Assembly: GCA_016859345.1 (NCBI GenBank) | Contig: CM029116.1 | Coordinates: 1,288,439-1,352,438 of the forward strand | DNA from: Istiophorus platypterus | Lineage: Eukaryota; Chordata; Actinopteri; Istiophoriformes; Istiophoridae | Direction: 5' to 3' | DNA length: 64,000 nt | In this document: positions 10,956-19,728 of the stretch, in pieces | Position numbering within the stretch: position 1 is the stretch's first letter | Layout of the letters: each line of letters begins with the position of its first letter | Translations under genes and position numbers: made by a program | The notes under the pieces: model-generated | The model's input: only the letters and a program-made list of their open reading frames with translations | What the model was told of the DNA's origin: nothing | The model's database searches: none

Positions 10956-13900
10956 TTTTTTTCATATTAAGGTGGGTATGACTGAAAGAGGCATTAAATG
11001 TCATTCTGTGCAGTATTAAAGAGTCGTAAATATAACTTGGTTAACCTTCAGAAACCTTGAAAATTTTCAGTTTACTGTAAAGAAAAGCAGCCAATATTTC
11101 TGTTTCAAAAGCTCATTACACAGACTGTGACATCTTTTCCCCCCATGAATCACTTTAAGAATATGCTCATCTTTTCAGGTCTCAAAATTTGCGACTTGAG
11201 CACAGGGCAGCATAGACATAAATGCAATTGGATCTGACCTTGTCGTCTGTCACACACTGGATCTCATGTTTGTCGCTGAGATGTGGAGCCAGGACACTGT
11301 GCACCTCTGCAAACTAATGCACAGAGACAGGGAAAGCATGTTTTAATGTAATAAGACACAATGTAGAAAGTGATGCTTAGATCTAAAAGAGCTCCCAGTG
11401 CACAGGTTATACAAGGCATGGAATGAACCCCTGCAATGGAAAATGAACCCCGAGTCTTAATACAGTAGTGTTCAAAATAATAGCAGTCCAATGTGACTAA
11501 CCAGATTAATCACTGTTATTAGTATATTTTTTATTGCTACATGGCAAATGAGTTACCAGTAGGTGCAGTAGATTCTCAGAAAACCAACAAGACCCAGCAT
11601 TCATGATATGCACGCTCTTAAGGCTGTGCAATTGGGCAATTAGTTGAAAAAAAAAATAGCAGTTTGGCATTCAATCAGTGAGGTCATCAATTTTGTGAAA
11701 AAACAGGTGTGAATCAGGTGGCCCCTATTTAAGGATGAAGCCAGCACTTGTTGAACATGCATTTCTCTTTGAAAGCCTGAGGAAAATGGGTCGTTCAAGA
11801 CATTGTTCAGAAGAACAGCGTACTTTGATTAAAAAGTTGATTGGAGAGGGGAAAACATGGATCAGTTTGCATATGTCAAAATACTTGAAGAGGTCATTTT
11901 GCCTTATGCTGAAGAGGACATGCCCTTGAAATGGGTGTTTCAACAAGACAATGACCCCAAACACACTAGTAATTAAGCAAAATCTTGGTTCCACACCAAC
12001 AAAATTAATGTTATGGAGTGGCCAGCCCAATCCCCGGACCTTAATCCAATCGAGAACTTGTGGGGTGACATCAAAAATGCTGTTTCTGAAAGGTGCCACA
12101 AGTTGGTTGACTCCATGCCACACAGATGTGAAGCAGTTATAAAAAACTGTGGTCATACAACTAAATATTAGTTCAGTGATTCACAGGATTAGTTTAGTGA
12201 TTCACAGGATTGCTAAATCCTAGAAACAGAAAAGTTTGTACAAAATTGTTTTGACTTTGTAAAGTCAACAGCAGAAACTGCTTTTTTTTTGAACACACCC
12301 CTTTCAACTAATTGCCCAATTGCACAGCCTTAAGAGCGTGCATATCATGAATGCTGGGTCTTGTTGGTTTTCTGAGAATCTACTGCACCTCCTGGTAACT
12401 CGTTTGCCATTTAGCAATAAAAAATATACTAATAACAGTGATTAATCTGATTAGTCACATTGGACTGCTATTATTTTGAACACTACTGTACATCAACAAA
12501 AGCTAGCAAAACCAAACCTGGAGTCAAATCAATGAAACCAGATTGTTGGTATGGATTACAGCTACTTTGACTTATGAAAATACTCAAACATTTGGAGTCT
12601 GCTATTCAAAAGAGACATCTGCCAATGTGAACCAGGCATCACAGTAGAGATCTCAGAAGGATTAAGGTGAAGAATTTTGGGAGACGTATGCATGAAGCTG
12701 AAAAGGTTGACAGACTCTTCTCAAATAGTTTAGATGTTAGAGTTATAGTTATCAGTCACAGTTATTTTCTACTGCTTCCTGTGTGGGGTCACAGTTGGCT
12801 TAGTAAGTCCCTCTCCTCAGCAACATTTTCCAGTTCCCAATTCCAGACCCAGAGATGCTCCTAAACCAGATTAGATATATAGTCATTCCAGCATGGGTCT
12901 ACCCCAGAGGCCTCCAGAGGAGTTGGATTCTATCACCGCCTTCAACATCTCAGTTAAAATCTCATCCACACCTGGTGCCTTGCCAATAAGGAGCTTCTTG
13001 ACTACCTCAGTGACCTCTGCCAGAGACATGACTGAGACTTCCCCTGAGTCTTCGAACTCTGCTTCCTCTTCAGATGATATTCCAGTCTGATTCAGGAGCG
13101 CTCCTTCATGGCTGAACACAGCCTGGGCCAAATTTTGCTTTTTCTTCCTGAGATGTCCGATAGTTTTCCAGAACTTCCTTGTGGCCAACCAAAAGTCCCT
13201 GTCCGTAGCCTTCCTGAACTCCTCCAACACCCGTCTGCGTCTGTGCTCACGACTGCCACAGCCCTTCTTGCCCTCCAGTACCCATCTGCTGCTTCAGGAG
13301 ACCCCGGCGTCAACTATACAGAAAAAAAGCCTCAATCTTCAGCTTTGCAGCCTACATAACCACTAGTATCTGAAGAGTGGGTTGGCACCATGGCAGGCAC
13401 CCACAACAGGCACCTACAACCTTCTGACTGCACCTCCACGACTCTCTGGCCACCCTCTTTACATATTTGGGTTTACCAGGTCTGTCTGGTGGCCTGCATG
13501 TGCATAAACAACAGTCAGACCCTTCCTTCCAGCAACTTACAGTCTAAGGGAGGCAACCCAGCTGTTGTCTGGGGAACCTCCAAAAAAACAGCACTCAGCC
13601 TGGGACCAATGAGTATCTCCACATCAGCCCGGCACCACACACACCACAGGCAACTCCGGAAAAAGAAAAGTCCAGCCCCTCTCCAGGAGATGTCCAGTAC
13701 TACTCCACCACCCACACCAGCTCTGGCTCCATCTATGCCAGAGAGGTGACATTCCATGTCCCCAGGATCAGTCTATGATGCCAGGTATTGGCAAGCCAGG
13801 GCCCCGACCTTACCTGCCACCTGGCTTGCATCACACTTGACCCCAATTCCTATCCCTGCAAGTAGTGGGCCCACAGGTTGGCTCATCATGTAATTTTTTC

Positions 13901-16900
13901 AGTCTGTGTTTGACCAGGTCCCCTGGGTCAAGGCCTCACCACCAGATGCTCTACCAGAAAACTCCCCTCCCAAGTCTGTTTCCAGGAGGGTGTCAAGGTG
14001 AGGGAACAAGAACCGTTCTGAAAAAGAACCATTCATTAGGGTTTAGCAATTTAGTTCCTGGCTCCTCTCCTCAGAAAAGAGTTGCTCAGCTAAGATGACT
14101 CCAAAGGCACAACACAGGTTGATCAATGAGGTGATGGCTACGGCTGAGCTGTGGCAGCTCTGTAGGAATACTGGTCCTGAATTCCTCCTGAACGTCATGC
14201 AGGTCTGATCCACCGATCAGATCACATTTTATGACCCATTAATGCAGAACACCAGGTGATTCCACAGAATTTGCATACTTTTTTGAACCACTATATTGCA
14301 CAAGTTCACTGTAAATACAAAATATTGTACATTGACTGCACCTTATTTAATAACCGAAAGAAGTAGCATATTAAAAACTGTTTGAAAAGGGTTTGTGACT
14401 CTTCTCTACTTGTGCTGCTGTTCCACATCATCCAGTAAGAGACATTTGTGATCACAGTGGCTGCTGCTCAGCGATGGTGATTAAAGGGTTGTCCTTAAGT
14501 AGAGCAATTACCCATGAGTTTCTGATTTTTACATCTGTAGTTATGAAGCTATATAAAAGCTCCAACAGGTAAAAATAGGTTCAGTTCCGGAGATTTTCAC
14601 AACATCAACTATAATTGCGTGATGTTACCTTGTAGGGTCGTTCACAGGACGGAGTGATGCCGGCGTCCTCCAGCAGTCTGTAGGACAGACATTAAACTCT
14701 GCTTTGATAACCATCGACTTTTTCATGCTGTGTTTGATTCACCAATTTCTTTCTTTCTTTCTTTTTTAATATAGTTTTGTTTACAGAGTGTTTCTCGAGT
14801 GCAGCAGAGGCTTCAAACCAAAGACTGACCCGAAGATATCGAAATGTCCTCGTAGTTTGAGGCAGACCTGGAAGTATCTTGGTGGAGAGTTCATTCCTTC
14901 AACACAAGCTGCACACACTCCATGTTTCTCCCACTCCTTTCTCCTGTTTTGCAAAAAAATGCAGAAGAATCAGGGATGTCACAGTTATATAGTATTCATG
15001 TCAACCAGTAGCCCCCTAGCAAGGCACCAGAATTTTTCTATGTGGTGAGAGTTTTCCAGCGTCGGCGCTCCCTGGTGATCAAACTCCGTAAATGGAGACG
15101 CCATTTCTGATCACAAACATCTCGGCTGATATATGGCCTGACATTTGGTACCAGAAGTCGAAGCTGGTTTTGGTTGTCAGTAAGGATGGCCAATGTTCGG
15201 TCAGTTCCGCCTCCAGCTCCTGGAACACAAGGAACATCGGCCAATCAGCCCTCAGCCTCAGAAGCCGCCGTCGGTATCAGTTCTCTCCAGACTCACCTGG
15301 ACGTCAGAGTGGAACATCGGCCAGCAGCTGCAGCAATGATGTGCCCGAAGAGGCCTACATATGCACACAAATACACACAGGTGTAGCTAGCGATGTCAAT
15401 ACCACAGTAAAGCAAAGGGGAGGGCAACTGCAGCGGGCATCTGGCTCCGAAACACTTTTCAACGAGGGGATAGCAAATGTTCTATGCTCACATTGTGTCA
15501 TTTCAACAGCAAATAACTATTTAGTCGGTATTTTTTTTAGTATTGGCCATTGAGGTGAAATTTGAGGGAAAAACTACAGTTCCACTCGTCACATTCATCA
15601 AATTGTACATTTCCAACATTATGTCATGTTCCCCCTGGTACTGCGGACGTTGAGGGATTGATAACAATCGCTTCTGTTTGGAAGAGATCACTGCCAACCA
15701 CGGAGGCTCTGCTGAAAAATGGTTGAATATCGACCAGGTAGAAACGATGTAGAAACAAAGGGATGACGTGGCCTGGGCCTCCACCACAGGAATTCAGCGA
15801 CCTACAGACTGTCACGTATTCATTGCAGCTGGCTCCGCTGATAACCGGGAACCAGGCTCTGGATAAGGAGGTGGTTCATCGCTTAAACACAAGCGCTTAG
15901 ACAAAAAAACAAACACGACTGGCAGGGCTACAGTTCATGTTTTACATGATGGTGAGTCAGTCTGTGGCTGAGGGTGGTTGACGTTACCTACCAGAGGCCG
16001 TGGATGGTCCAGGTGTTGACCCACTGGGGAATGCTGCACAGAGCGTCCCTCTTCAGAGACTGAGGACAGACAGACATACGGAACGTTATAGAACCTGGAG
16101 GTGGAAGTGGCCGGATCTCCGGCAGCCGTGTTGGAGGGTTTCCTCCGCATAAATAAAGGGGGGGGGTTGCGTGGGTGGCTAATTGGACTGGCTCAACCGG
16201 ATCGTCTAAACCTGGGTTCACGTTTCTTGACCTTTGACCGCGTTCCAACGTCTCATATGTCTTTAATGTGACAGTCTTACTACTGATAGAAATGATCCTT
16301 CTTTTCACCTTCCTTTCCTTCACAGTCTCCCCTTTTCTTCTCTCTAATCCTCTTTTCCTTTGCTCACCTCTGTTTCCTTCCTTACCTCCTTCTTTACTCC
16401 ACTACCTTCTCATTTCCTTCTTCACCTCCTTCATTCCTCTACTAACTCTTCTTTTCCTTCTTCACCTCCTTATTCTTCTACAACCTCCTCACTTCCTTCC
16501 TTACCTCCTTCATTCCTCAACTACCTCCTCATTTCCTTCTTCACCTCCTTCATTCCTCTACAACCTCCTCATTTCCTGTACTACCTCCTCTTTTCCTTCC
16601 TTACCTCCTTCTTTACTCCACTACCTCCTCATTTCCTTCCTCACCTCCTTTATTCTTCTACAACCTCCTCAATTCCTTCCTTACCTCCTTCTTTACTCCA
16701 CTACCTCCTCATTTCCTTCTTCACCTCCTTCATTCCTCTACTAACTCCTCTTTTCCTTCTTCACCTCCCTATTCTTCTAAAACCTCCTCACTTCCTTCCT
16801 TACCTCCTTCATTCCTCCACTACCTCCTCATTTCCTTCTTCACATCCTCATTTCCTCCACTACCTCTTCATTTCCTTCCTTATCTCCTTCATTCCGCCGC

Positions 16901-17905
16901 TACCTCCTCATTTCATTCTATTGGTCTTTCTTTGCTCTACTACCTCATTTCCTTTCGTACCTCCTCCTTTGCTCTACTATCTCCTTCTTTCCTTCTTTCT
17001 TTCCTCATTTCCTCCACTAACTCCTCTTTTACCTCCTTACCTCCTTCTTTACTCCACTACCTCCTCATTTCCTTCTTCACCTCCTTCATTCCTCTACAAC
17101 CTCATTTCCTTCCTTACCTCCTTATTTCCTCCACTACGTCCTCTTTTCCCTCCCTACCTCCTTCTTTTCTCCGCTACCTCCTCATTTCCTTCGTCACCTC
17201 CTTATTTCCTCCCCCATCACCTCATTTCCTTCTTTACCTCCTTCTTTACTCCACTACCTCTTAATTTCCTTCTTTATCTCCTCATTTCCTCCACTACCTC
17301 CTCTTTTCCCTCCTTACCTCCTTCTTTACTCCACTACCTCCTCATCTCCTTCTTCACCTCCTTTATTCTTCTACAACCTCCCCATTTCCTTCCTTACCTC
17401 CTTCATTCCTCCACTACCTCCTCATTTCCTTCTTCACCTCCTTCATTCCTCTACAACCTCCTCATTTCCTTCCTTACCTCCTTCTTTCCTCCACTACCTC
17501 CTCATTTCCTCCCTTACCTCCTTCTTTCCTCTACAACCTACTAATTTCCTCCCTTACCTCCTTCATTCCTTTCTACCTCCTCATTTCCTTCCTCTTTTGC
17601 CCCACAGTCAAGAATTCATTAATCTTTCTATTTTACGAGTTAATGATCAGAGCCGATGAAGAAGAAGAAGACGACGCTGACATGATGACGATAATGATGA
17701 AACTCACCTGACAGAACCCCGCAGGCCACTGCAGGGTGAACAGGAGGCACTTCCAGGAGCAGCAGGATGCGTTGTTGCGTGGCTCTGAGCCTTGGTGGCC
17801 ATATTTGTAGTCCTCCCAGTGTCCCTCCTGTGTGGTGTTGACAGGCAGCTGCAGTAGGGTCACACCAAGCAGCAGGGGGGGCAGCGGGCTCCTCATCACC
17901 ACCAT
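6778..17905 (-). CDS. secreted RNase T2 family ribonuclease (rnaset2-like / ribonuclease Oy-like), 8 coding exons
   Basis: RNase T2 enzymes cleave single-stranded RNA through a 2',3'-cyclic phosphate in the secretory or endolysosomal lumen. Exons, transcript order: 17905-17708, 16059-15992, 15354-15297, 15219-15152, 14943-14830, 14677-14629, 11313-11239, 6981-6778. They join in frame to 277 aa (834 nt with stop), close to the usual 250-280. Residues 8-20 are a hydrophobic signal-peptide core. Active site 1 is WTIHGLWP (83-90, His86). Active site 2 is FWRKEWEKHGVC (130-141) with Glu134, Lys137 and His138, but Lys133 replaces the usual His. NNAS and HNLT are possible N-glycosylation sites. The tail ends PRRPCG. 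The assignment rests on both active sites and correct order; the orthologue name is uncertain. Start is the first ATG of 17905; a second in-frame ATG is at 17896. Confidence 0.93.
6982..7930. other. proximal part of RNase intron 7, no recognised element
   Basis: The stretch is AT-rich, with a T run at about 7191-7206 and no convincing coding content. I recognise nothing until the LINE begins near 7936. Confidence 0.45.
7936..9780 (+). mobile_element. L2-like non-LTR retrotransposon, ORF2 remnant
   Basis: On the + strand a broken reverse transcriptase can be followed: IKPLLKKPSLNPD with ANYKPISN near 7940-8020, SWIKSYLSDQ near 8290, HGVPQGSVLGPVLF near 8375-8415, the YADDT catalytic box at 8509-8523, and SDKTKIISLEP near 8633-8660. 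The ORF2 C-terminus GGRAFSSQAPLLWNHLPVW is at 9616-9672. Frameshifts, stops, a (TA)n expansion and an unrelated 0.5-kb stretch (about 9018-9560) interrupt it. The last part belongs to the right inverted-repeat arm. Clade assignment (L2/Maui-like) is from motif memory. Confidence 0.8.
8418..8459. repeat. (TA)n microsatellite inside the L2-like LINE
   Basis: About 21 TA units sit between the codons for GPVLF and MLPLGN of the reverse transcriptase. Confidence 0.95.
9018..10319 (+). repeat. right arm of the 1.3-kb inverted duplication, in RNase intron 7
   Basis: This segment is nearly identical to the reverse complement of 2806-4108 with no net length change. It contains a non-LINE stretch (about 9030-9560), the L2-like ORF2 tail, its downstream flank, and at the outer end part of a hAT-like MITE (catctttgggtttaggactg). 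Here the LINE tail is close to its own reverse transcriptase body, unlike in the left arm. Confidence 0.93.
10320..10700. repeat. MITE remnants and AT-rich flank
   Basis: The piece gattaattgttttccctataaag to agatggcatcttcagatatc resembles the opposite half of the same hAT-like MITE. A further stretch, gcaggtcttgaaaaggctttt, looks repeat-derived but I cannot name it. Confidence 0.4.
10908..10950. repeat. (AT)n microsatellite
   Basis: About 21 AT units lie in RNase intron 7. Confidence 0.95.
11239..11313 (-). CDS. RNase T2-like coding exon 7
   Basis: The exon has 25 codons, from FAEVHSVLAPHLSDK to HEIQCVTDDK, phase 0 at both ends. The acceptor is tctctgtgcattag and the donor GTCAGA. EIQC is the conserved strand with a structural Cys. 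It lies 3.3 kb beyond exon 6 because a LINE and a Tc1 element occupy the intron. Confidence 0.9.
11463..12488 (+). mobile_element. internally deleted Tc1-like element with intact ends
   Basis: The element is 1,026 bp, bounded by TA at 11461-11462 and 12489-12490, the Tc1 target duplication. Terminal inverted repeats of about 187 bp (11463-11649 and 12302-12488) start CAGTAGTGTTCAAAATAATA and are nearly perfect. The interior joins an N-terminal helix-turn-helix part (MGRSRHCSEEQRTLIKK) to the C-terminal DDE part (KWVFQQDNDPKHTS, then WPAQSPDLNPIENLWGDIK), with the middle missing and a stop after KHTSN. It is therefore non-autonomous. It lies in RNase intron 6. Confidence 0.93.
12880..14010 (-). 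mobile_element. Rex1/Babar-like LINE remnant
   Basis: On the minus strand a start block reading GGGACATGGAATGTCACCTC (near 13755-13775) is followed by GAGAGGGGCTGGACT and then an ORF2 part at 12883-13230. That part includes FWLATRKFWKTIGHLRK, AEVTEVVKKLL and GKAPGVDEI, just N-terminal to the reverse transcriptase. Upstream (13780-14000, minus) the typical 5' leader with GCATCTGGTGGTGAGGCC is seen. Internal deletions remove most of the endonuclease. The clade name is from memory of the fish family; that it is a LINE is clear. It lies in RNase intron 6. Confidence 0.8.
14011..14628. other. RNase intron 6 near exon 6, nothing recognised
   Basis: This is mixed sequence without coding or repeat signature that I can name. 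Confidence 0.45.
14629..14677 (-). CDS. RNase T2-like coding exon 6
   Basis: The acceptor is tctgtcctacag. One base completes a Gly codon, then LLEDAGITPSCERPYK, with donor GTAACA in phase 0. LLEDAGI-P-S matches the family's conserved helix after active site 2. Confidence 0.88.
14830..14943 (-). CDS. RNase T2-like coding exon 5 (active site 2)
   Basis: The first G completes Trp131, followed by RKEWEKHGVCAACVEGMNSP and PRYFQVCLKL to FDIF. The donor is GTCAGT in phase 2. The second catalytic His (His138) is in KHGVC; the residue before Glu134 is Lys rather than His. Confidence 0.92.
15152..15219 (-). CDS. RNase T2-like coding exon 4
   Basis: The acceptor is ccttgtgttccag. The exon reads ELEAELTEHWPSLLTT to SFDF and ends in TG of another split Trp codon; the donor is the unusual GTACCA. 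EHWPSL is the conserved Trp-Pro segment between the two active sites. Confidence 0.88.
15297..15354 (-). CDS. RNase T2-like coding exon 3
   Basis: The first G completes the split Trp. Then follow 19 codons, PLRAHHCCSCWPMFHSDVQ, with donor GTGAGT. This is the Cys-rich stretch after active site 1. Confidence 0.88.
15355..15991. other. RNase intron 2, nothing recognised
   Basis: No repeat family or coding signal is recognised in this 0.6-kb intron. Confidence 0.45.
15992..16059 (-). CDS. RNase T2-like coding exon 2 (active site 1)
   Basis: The acceptor is gtcctcag and the exon reads SLKRDALCSIPQ to WTIHGL, ending in TG of a split Trp codon with donor GTAGGT. It carries the catalytic His of the W-x-I-H-G-L-W-P signature. 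Confidence 0.92.
16373..17590. repeat. 20-bp polypyrimidine minisatellite in RNase intron 1
   Basis: About 60 imperfect copies of a 20-bp unit of the form CTACCTCCTCATTTCCTTCY, often paired as a 40-bp dimer (CTCCTCATTTCCTTCTTCAC plus CTCCTTCATTCCTCTACAAC). The + strand has almost no G for over 1.2 kb. The RNase gene is read from the other strand, so its pre-mRNA carries a long, almost pure purine run here. Long open frames on the + strand follow from the composition and are not genes. Confidence 0.97.
17708..17905 (-). CDS. RNase T2-like coding exon 1 (signal peptide, FTLQWP)
   Basis: The exon has 66 codons from MVVMRSPLPPLLLGVTLLQL to FTLQWPAGFCQ, with donor GTGAGT (minus strand) directly after 17708. 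FTLQWP stands where mammalian RNASET2 has LTQHWP. The frame stays open a few codons upstream, so the start codon is a choice by position. Confidence 0.88.
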
Positions 17906-17922
17906 GTCAACGATCCACGCAT

Positions 17923-17952
17923 CACTGATCAAACACCGATCACGGATCAGTG
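17923..17952. repeat. short inverted repeat upstream of the RNase start
   Basis: CACTGATC at 17923-17930 and GATCAGTG at 17945-17952 form 8-bp arms just 5' of the first RNase exon. A role is not known. Confidence 0.5.
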
Positions 17953-18054
17953 AAAACAGCTGAGTTCAACCAGAGCACACAACAGAGAGCTGCGGTTGGT
18001 CTGTTTCCAGATGCGGATTTCAGATGAAGAACGCCTGAAGCACATTCTCTGATG

Positions 18055-18180
18055 GAAGGTAGGGTAGGAAAGGAGGAGGCGGCCGAGGAAAGAGGAGACA
18101 GGCAAGGAAGGGAAGAGACAGGACAGGGAAGGATGGAAATGAAGGAAGAGTTGAGGAGGAGGAGGGCTGAGGATGGAAGC
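18055..18180. repeat. polypurine (GA-rich) stretch
   Basis: The + strand is almost all purine (for example gaaggaagagttgaggagga). It lies just upstream of RNase exon 1, and its base bias is opposite to that of the intron 1 satellite. Confidence 0.8.
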
Positions 18181-18649
18181 AGGTAACTTTTACTTTTACT
18201 GCTGATACAACAACGTGAAGCCGATAATGATTGTGTACTTTTACTTCGGTGGAGTACTTTGCTTGTAGTGGAGTATTTTTACATACAAGTAAACACAATG
18301 GCATAATAGATTAATATAATCATCAGAACCTCCACTAGTGCTTTATTACTAGAACTATATAATACCTCATGAAATAAAGTGTGATGATTATCTGTGTTAT
18401 ATATAACATTATGTAATAATGGTAAAGATATTAGGAATAAGAATAATTAGAATTGAATAATTAGAATAATTACTATAATAGGGAAAATATTATGATATTT
18501 ACATATTAGAGTAAAAATAGAAAAACATAAATCAAAAATTACACAGAATAGTCAATGTAAAAATTAATTCAAAGTCTAAAATATGAAGTACATTAAGGTA
18601 TTTTTAGGTGGTATTTGTTTGCTGGAGGAAAGATGTGAGAAACCTACCA

Positions 18650-18722
18650 GGTGGTGGTGGCGGTGGAGGCGGTGGAGGCGGTGGAGGCTTTGGAGGCGGT
18701 GGAGGCAGTGGTGGTGGTGCGG
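18650..18722. repeat. GGTGGAGGC 9-bp minisatellite
   Basis: Seven to eight imperfect copies of GGTGGAGGC/GGTGGTGGC. They read as poly-Gly in one frame, but no start, splice or family context supports a gene. The repeated G pairs and triplets could form a G-quadruplex. Confidence 0.85.
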
Positions 18723-18913
18723 CAGCTGTGCCACTGGTGCTCACTCTGCTTCAGGTTCAGGGGAAAGGAGAAATGAAACTCCGAGAGGCCGAGTATTAAT
18801 GGCTTATACGCAATCAATACCGTGTGTGTGTGTCTTTGTTCAAGTGAATAACTTTGGCAGAAGCAAACTCCTCCCTCCACCTGGCAGGTGTCAGATGGAA
18901 ACTGCAGCTTTGG

Positions 18914-19032
18914 ATTGGTTGAATGAAATGACCCGAACAAACCGATCCCAGCCCTGGACCAATGAAATGCATGTACGCGACCATTGGTAGACACAGGTGC
19001 GATGTGAGACATGGCCACACATCGCACCTGTG
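18914..19032. promoter_or_regulatory. CCAAT cluster and 15-bp E-box palindrome, candidate cox7a promoter
   Basis: CCAAT boxes lie at 18914-18918 (inverted), 18959-18963 and 18983-18987 (inverted). Just after them a perfect 15-bp inverted repeat, CACAGGTGCGATGTG (18992-19006) and its complement (19018-19032), is separated by 11 bp. Each arm holds an E-box (CAGGTG/CACCTG). CpG-rich DNA follows to about 19140. Confidence 0.55.
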
Positions 19033-19592
19033 ACAACACAAACGCCCCTTTGGCGGCGAAGACGGACACTACGGCAGCTCCCGGGGGCCAAAAACATACT
19101 ACTAACTGCCAGCAGGGGGAGCGAAAGACTCGCCCGTTATCCAAAACAAAGCGGAATTTGTTTTAGACGACACCGACTCTGTTAACTTCACATTTATATC
19201 TATTCATTAATTTATCATGTGTTTATCATCATGGCGACAACATTGCTTTTCTTTTTAGCAGGAGAAGAGTCTGGTGTCTTTGACATTCTCTGGAATGTAT
19301 GGTGCTTTCTCTCGGGTCCCCAGAGGCCGGTGGAAAAAACCTAAACTCGAAGTACTTGGTTCTGCACAGAGAAGCTCAAACGAGCAAGTGGAGTCACAGT
19401 AAGTGCGAATAAAATGCTTGCTGGAACTTGCCTTTAAATTCCCCTCTTCAGACGAATAGGAAAATAAAGCCGAACATCGGAGCCACATCAGTTGTGTCCA
19501 GCAACTGCTTCCTGTGTGTTGCGGAGGGCAGACAGTTTTGACCCCTGCAGCAGATCGTAGTTTGGCAGCGAGTCAGGAGCACTGATACCAGC

Positions 19593-19593
<1 letters not shown>

Positions 19594-19629
<36 letters not shown>

Positions 19630-19702
19630 GTGTGTTTGCGTCCTTGTCAGGGTGAAGCAAGGCAGCGCTACTCGACACACACACACTCACACACACACAC
19701 CG
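19594..19702. repeat. (GT)n and (CA)n microsatellites before the cox7a start
   Basis: A (GT)n run at about 19594-19624 and (AC)n pieces at 19675-19700 lie in the presumed 5' UTR or proximal promoter of cox7a. Confidence 0.9.
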
Positions 19703-19713
19703 CAGCCACAGAC

Positions 19714-19728
19714 ATGAATCAGCTACTG
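19714..19728 (+). CDS. cox7a1: cox7a coding exon 1
   Basis: ATG and four more codons (MNQLL), then GTAACT. The choice rests on the good Kozak-like context (cagacATGa), the phase-0 junction to exon 2 and the resulting presequence. Another 5' exon cannot be fully excluded. Confidence 0.75.

Larger units (their letters stand above)
17906..19713. promoter_or_regulatory. divergent intergenic interval between the RNase gene and cox7a
   Basis: The RNase start (17905, minus) and the cox7a start (19714, plus) face away from each other across 1.8 kb. The interval holds a GA-rich stretch (18055-18180), an ACTTTTAC/AAGTA-type dispersed repeat remnant (18185-18265), AT-rich DNA (18300-18600), a GGTGGAGGC minisatellite, and a GC-richer part with three CCAAT boxes near 18910-18990. 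The last part is the best candidate promoter for cox7a. Confidence 0.6.

Noticed and set aside
16360..17544. 394-residue open frame rich in Ser, Pro, Leu and Phe
   Set aside because: It is the translation of the 20-bp pyrimidine satellite. Because 20 is not a multiple of three, every frame gives the same pattern, and lack of A/G simply avoids stops.
16373..17590. CRISPR-like regular 20-bp repeats
   Set aside because: There are no unique spacers between units and the host is a eukaryote; it is a head-to-tail minisatellite.
18608..18799. Poly-Gly open frame
   Set aside because: It is the translation of the GGTGGAGGC minisatellite with no splice or homology support.
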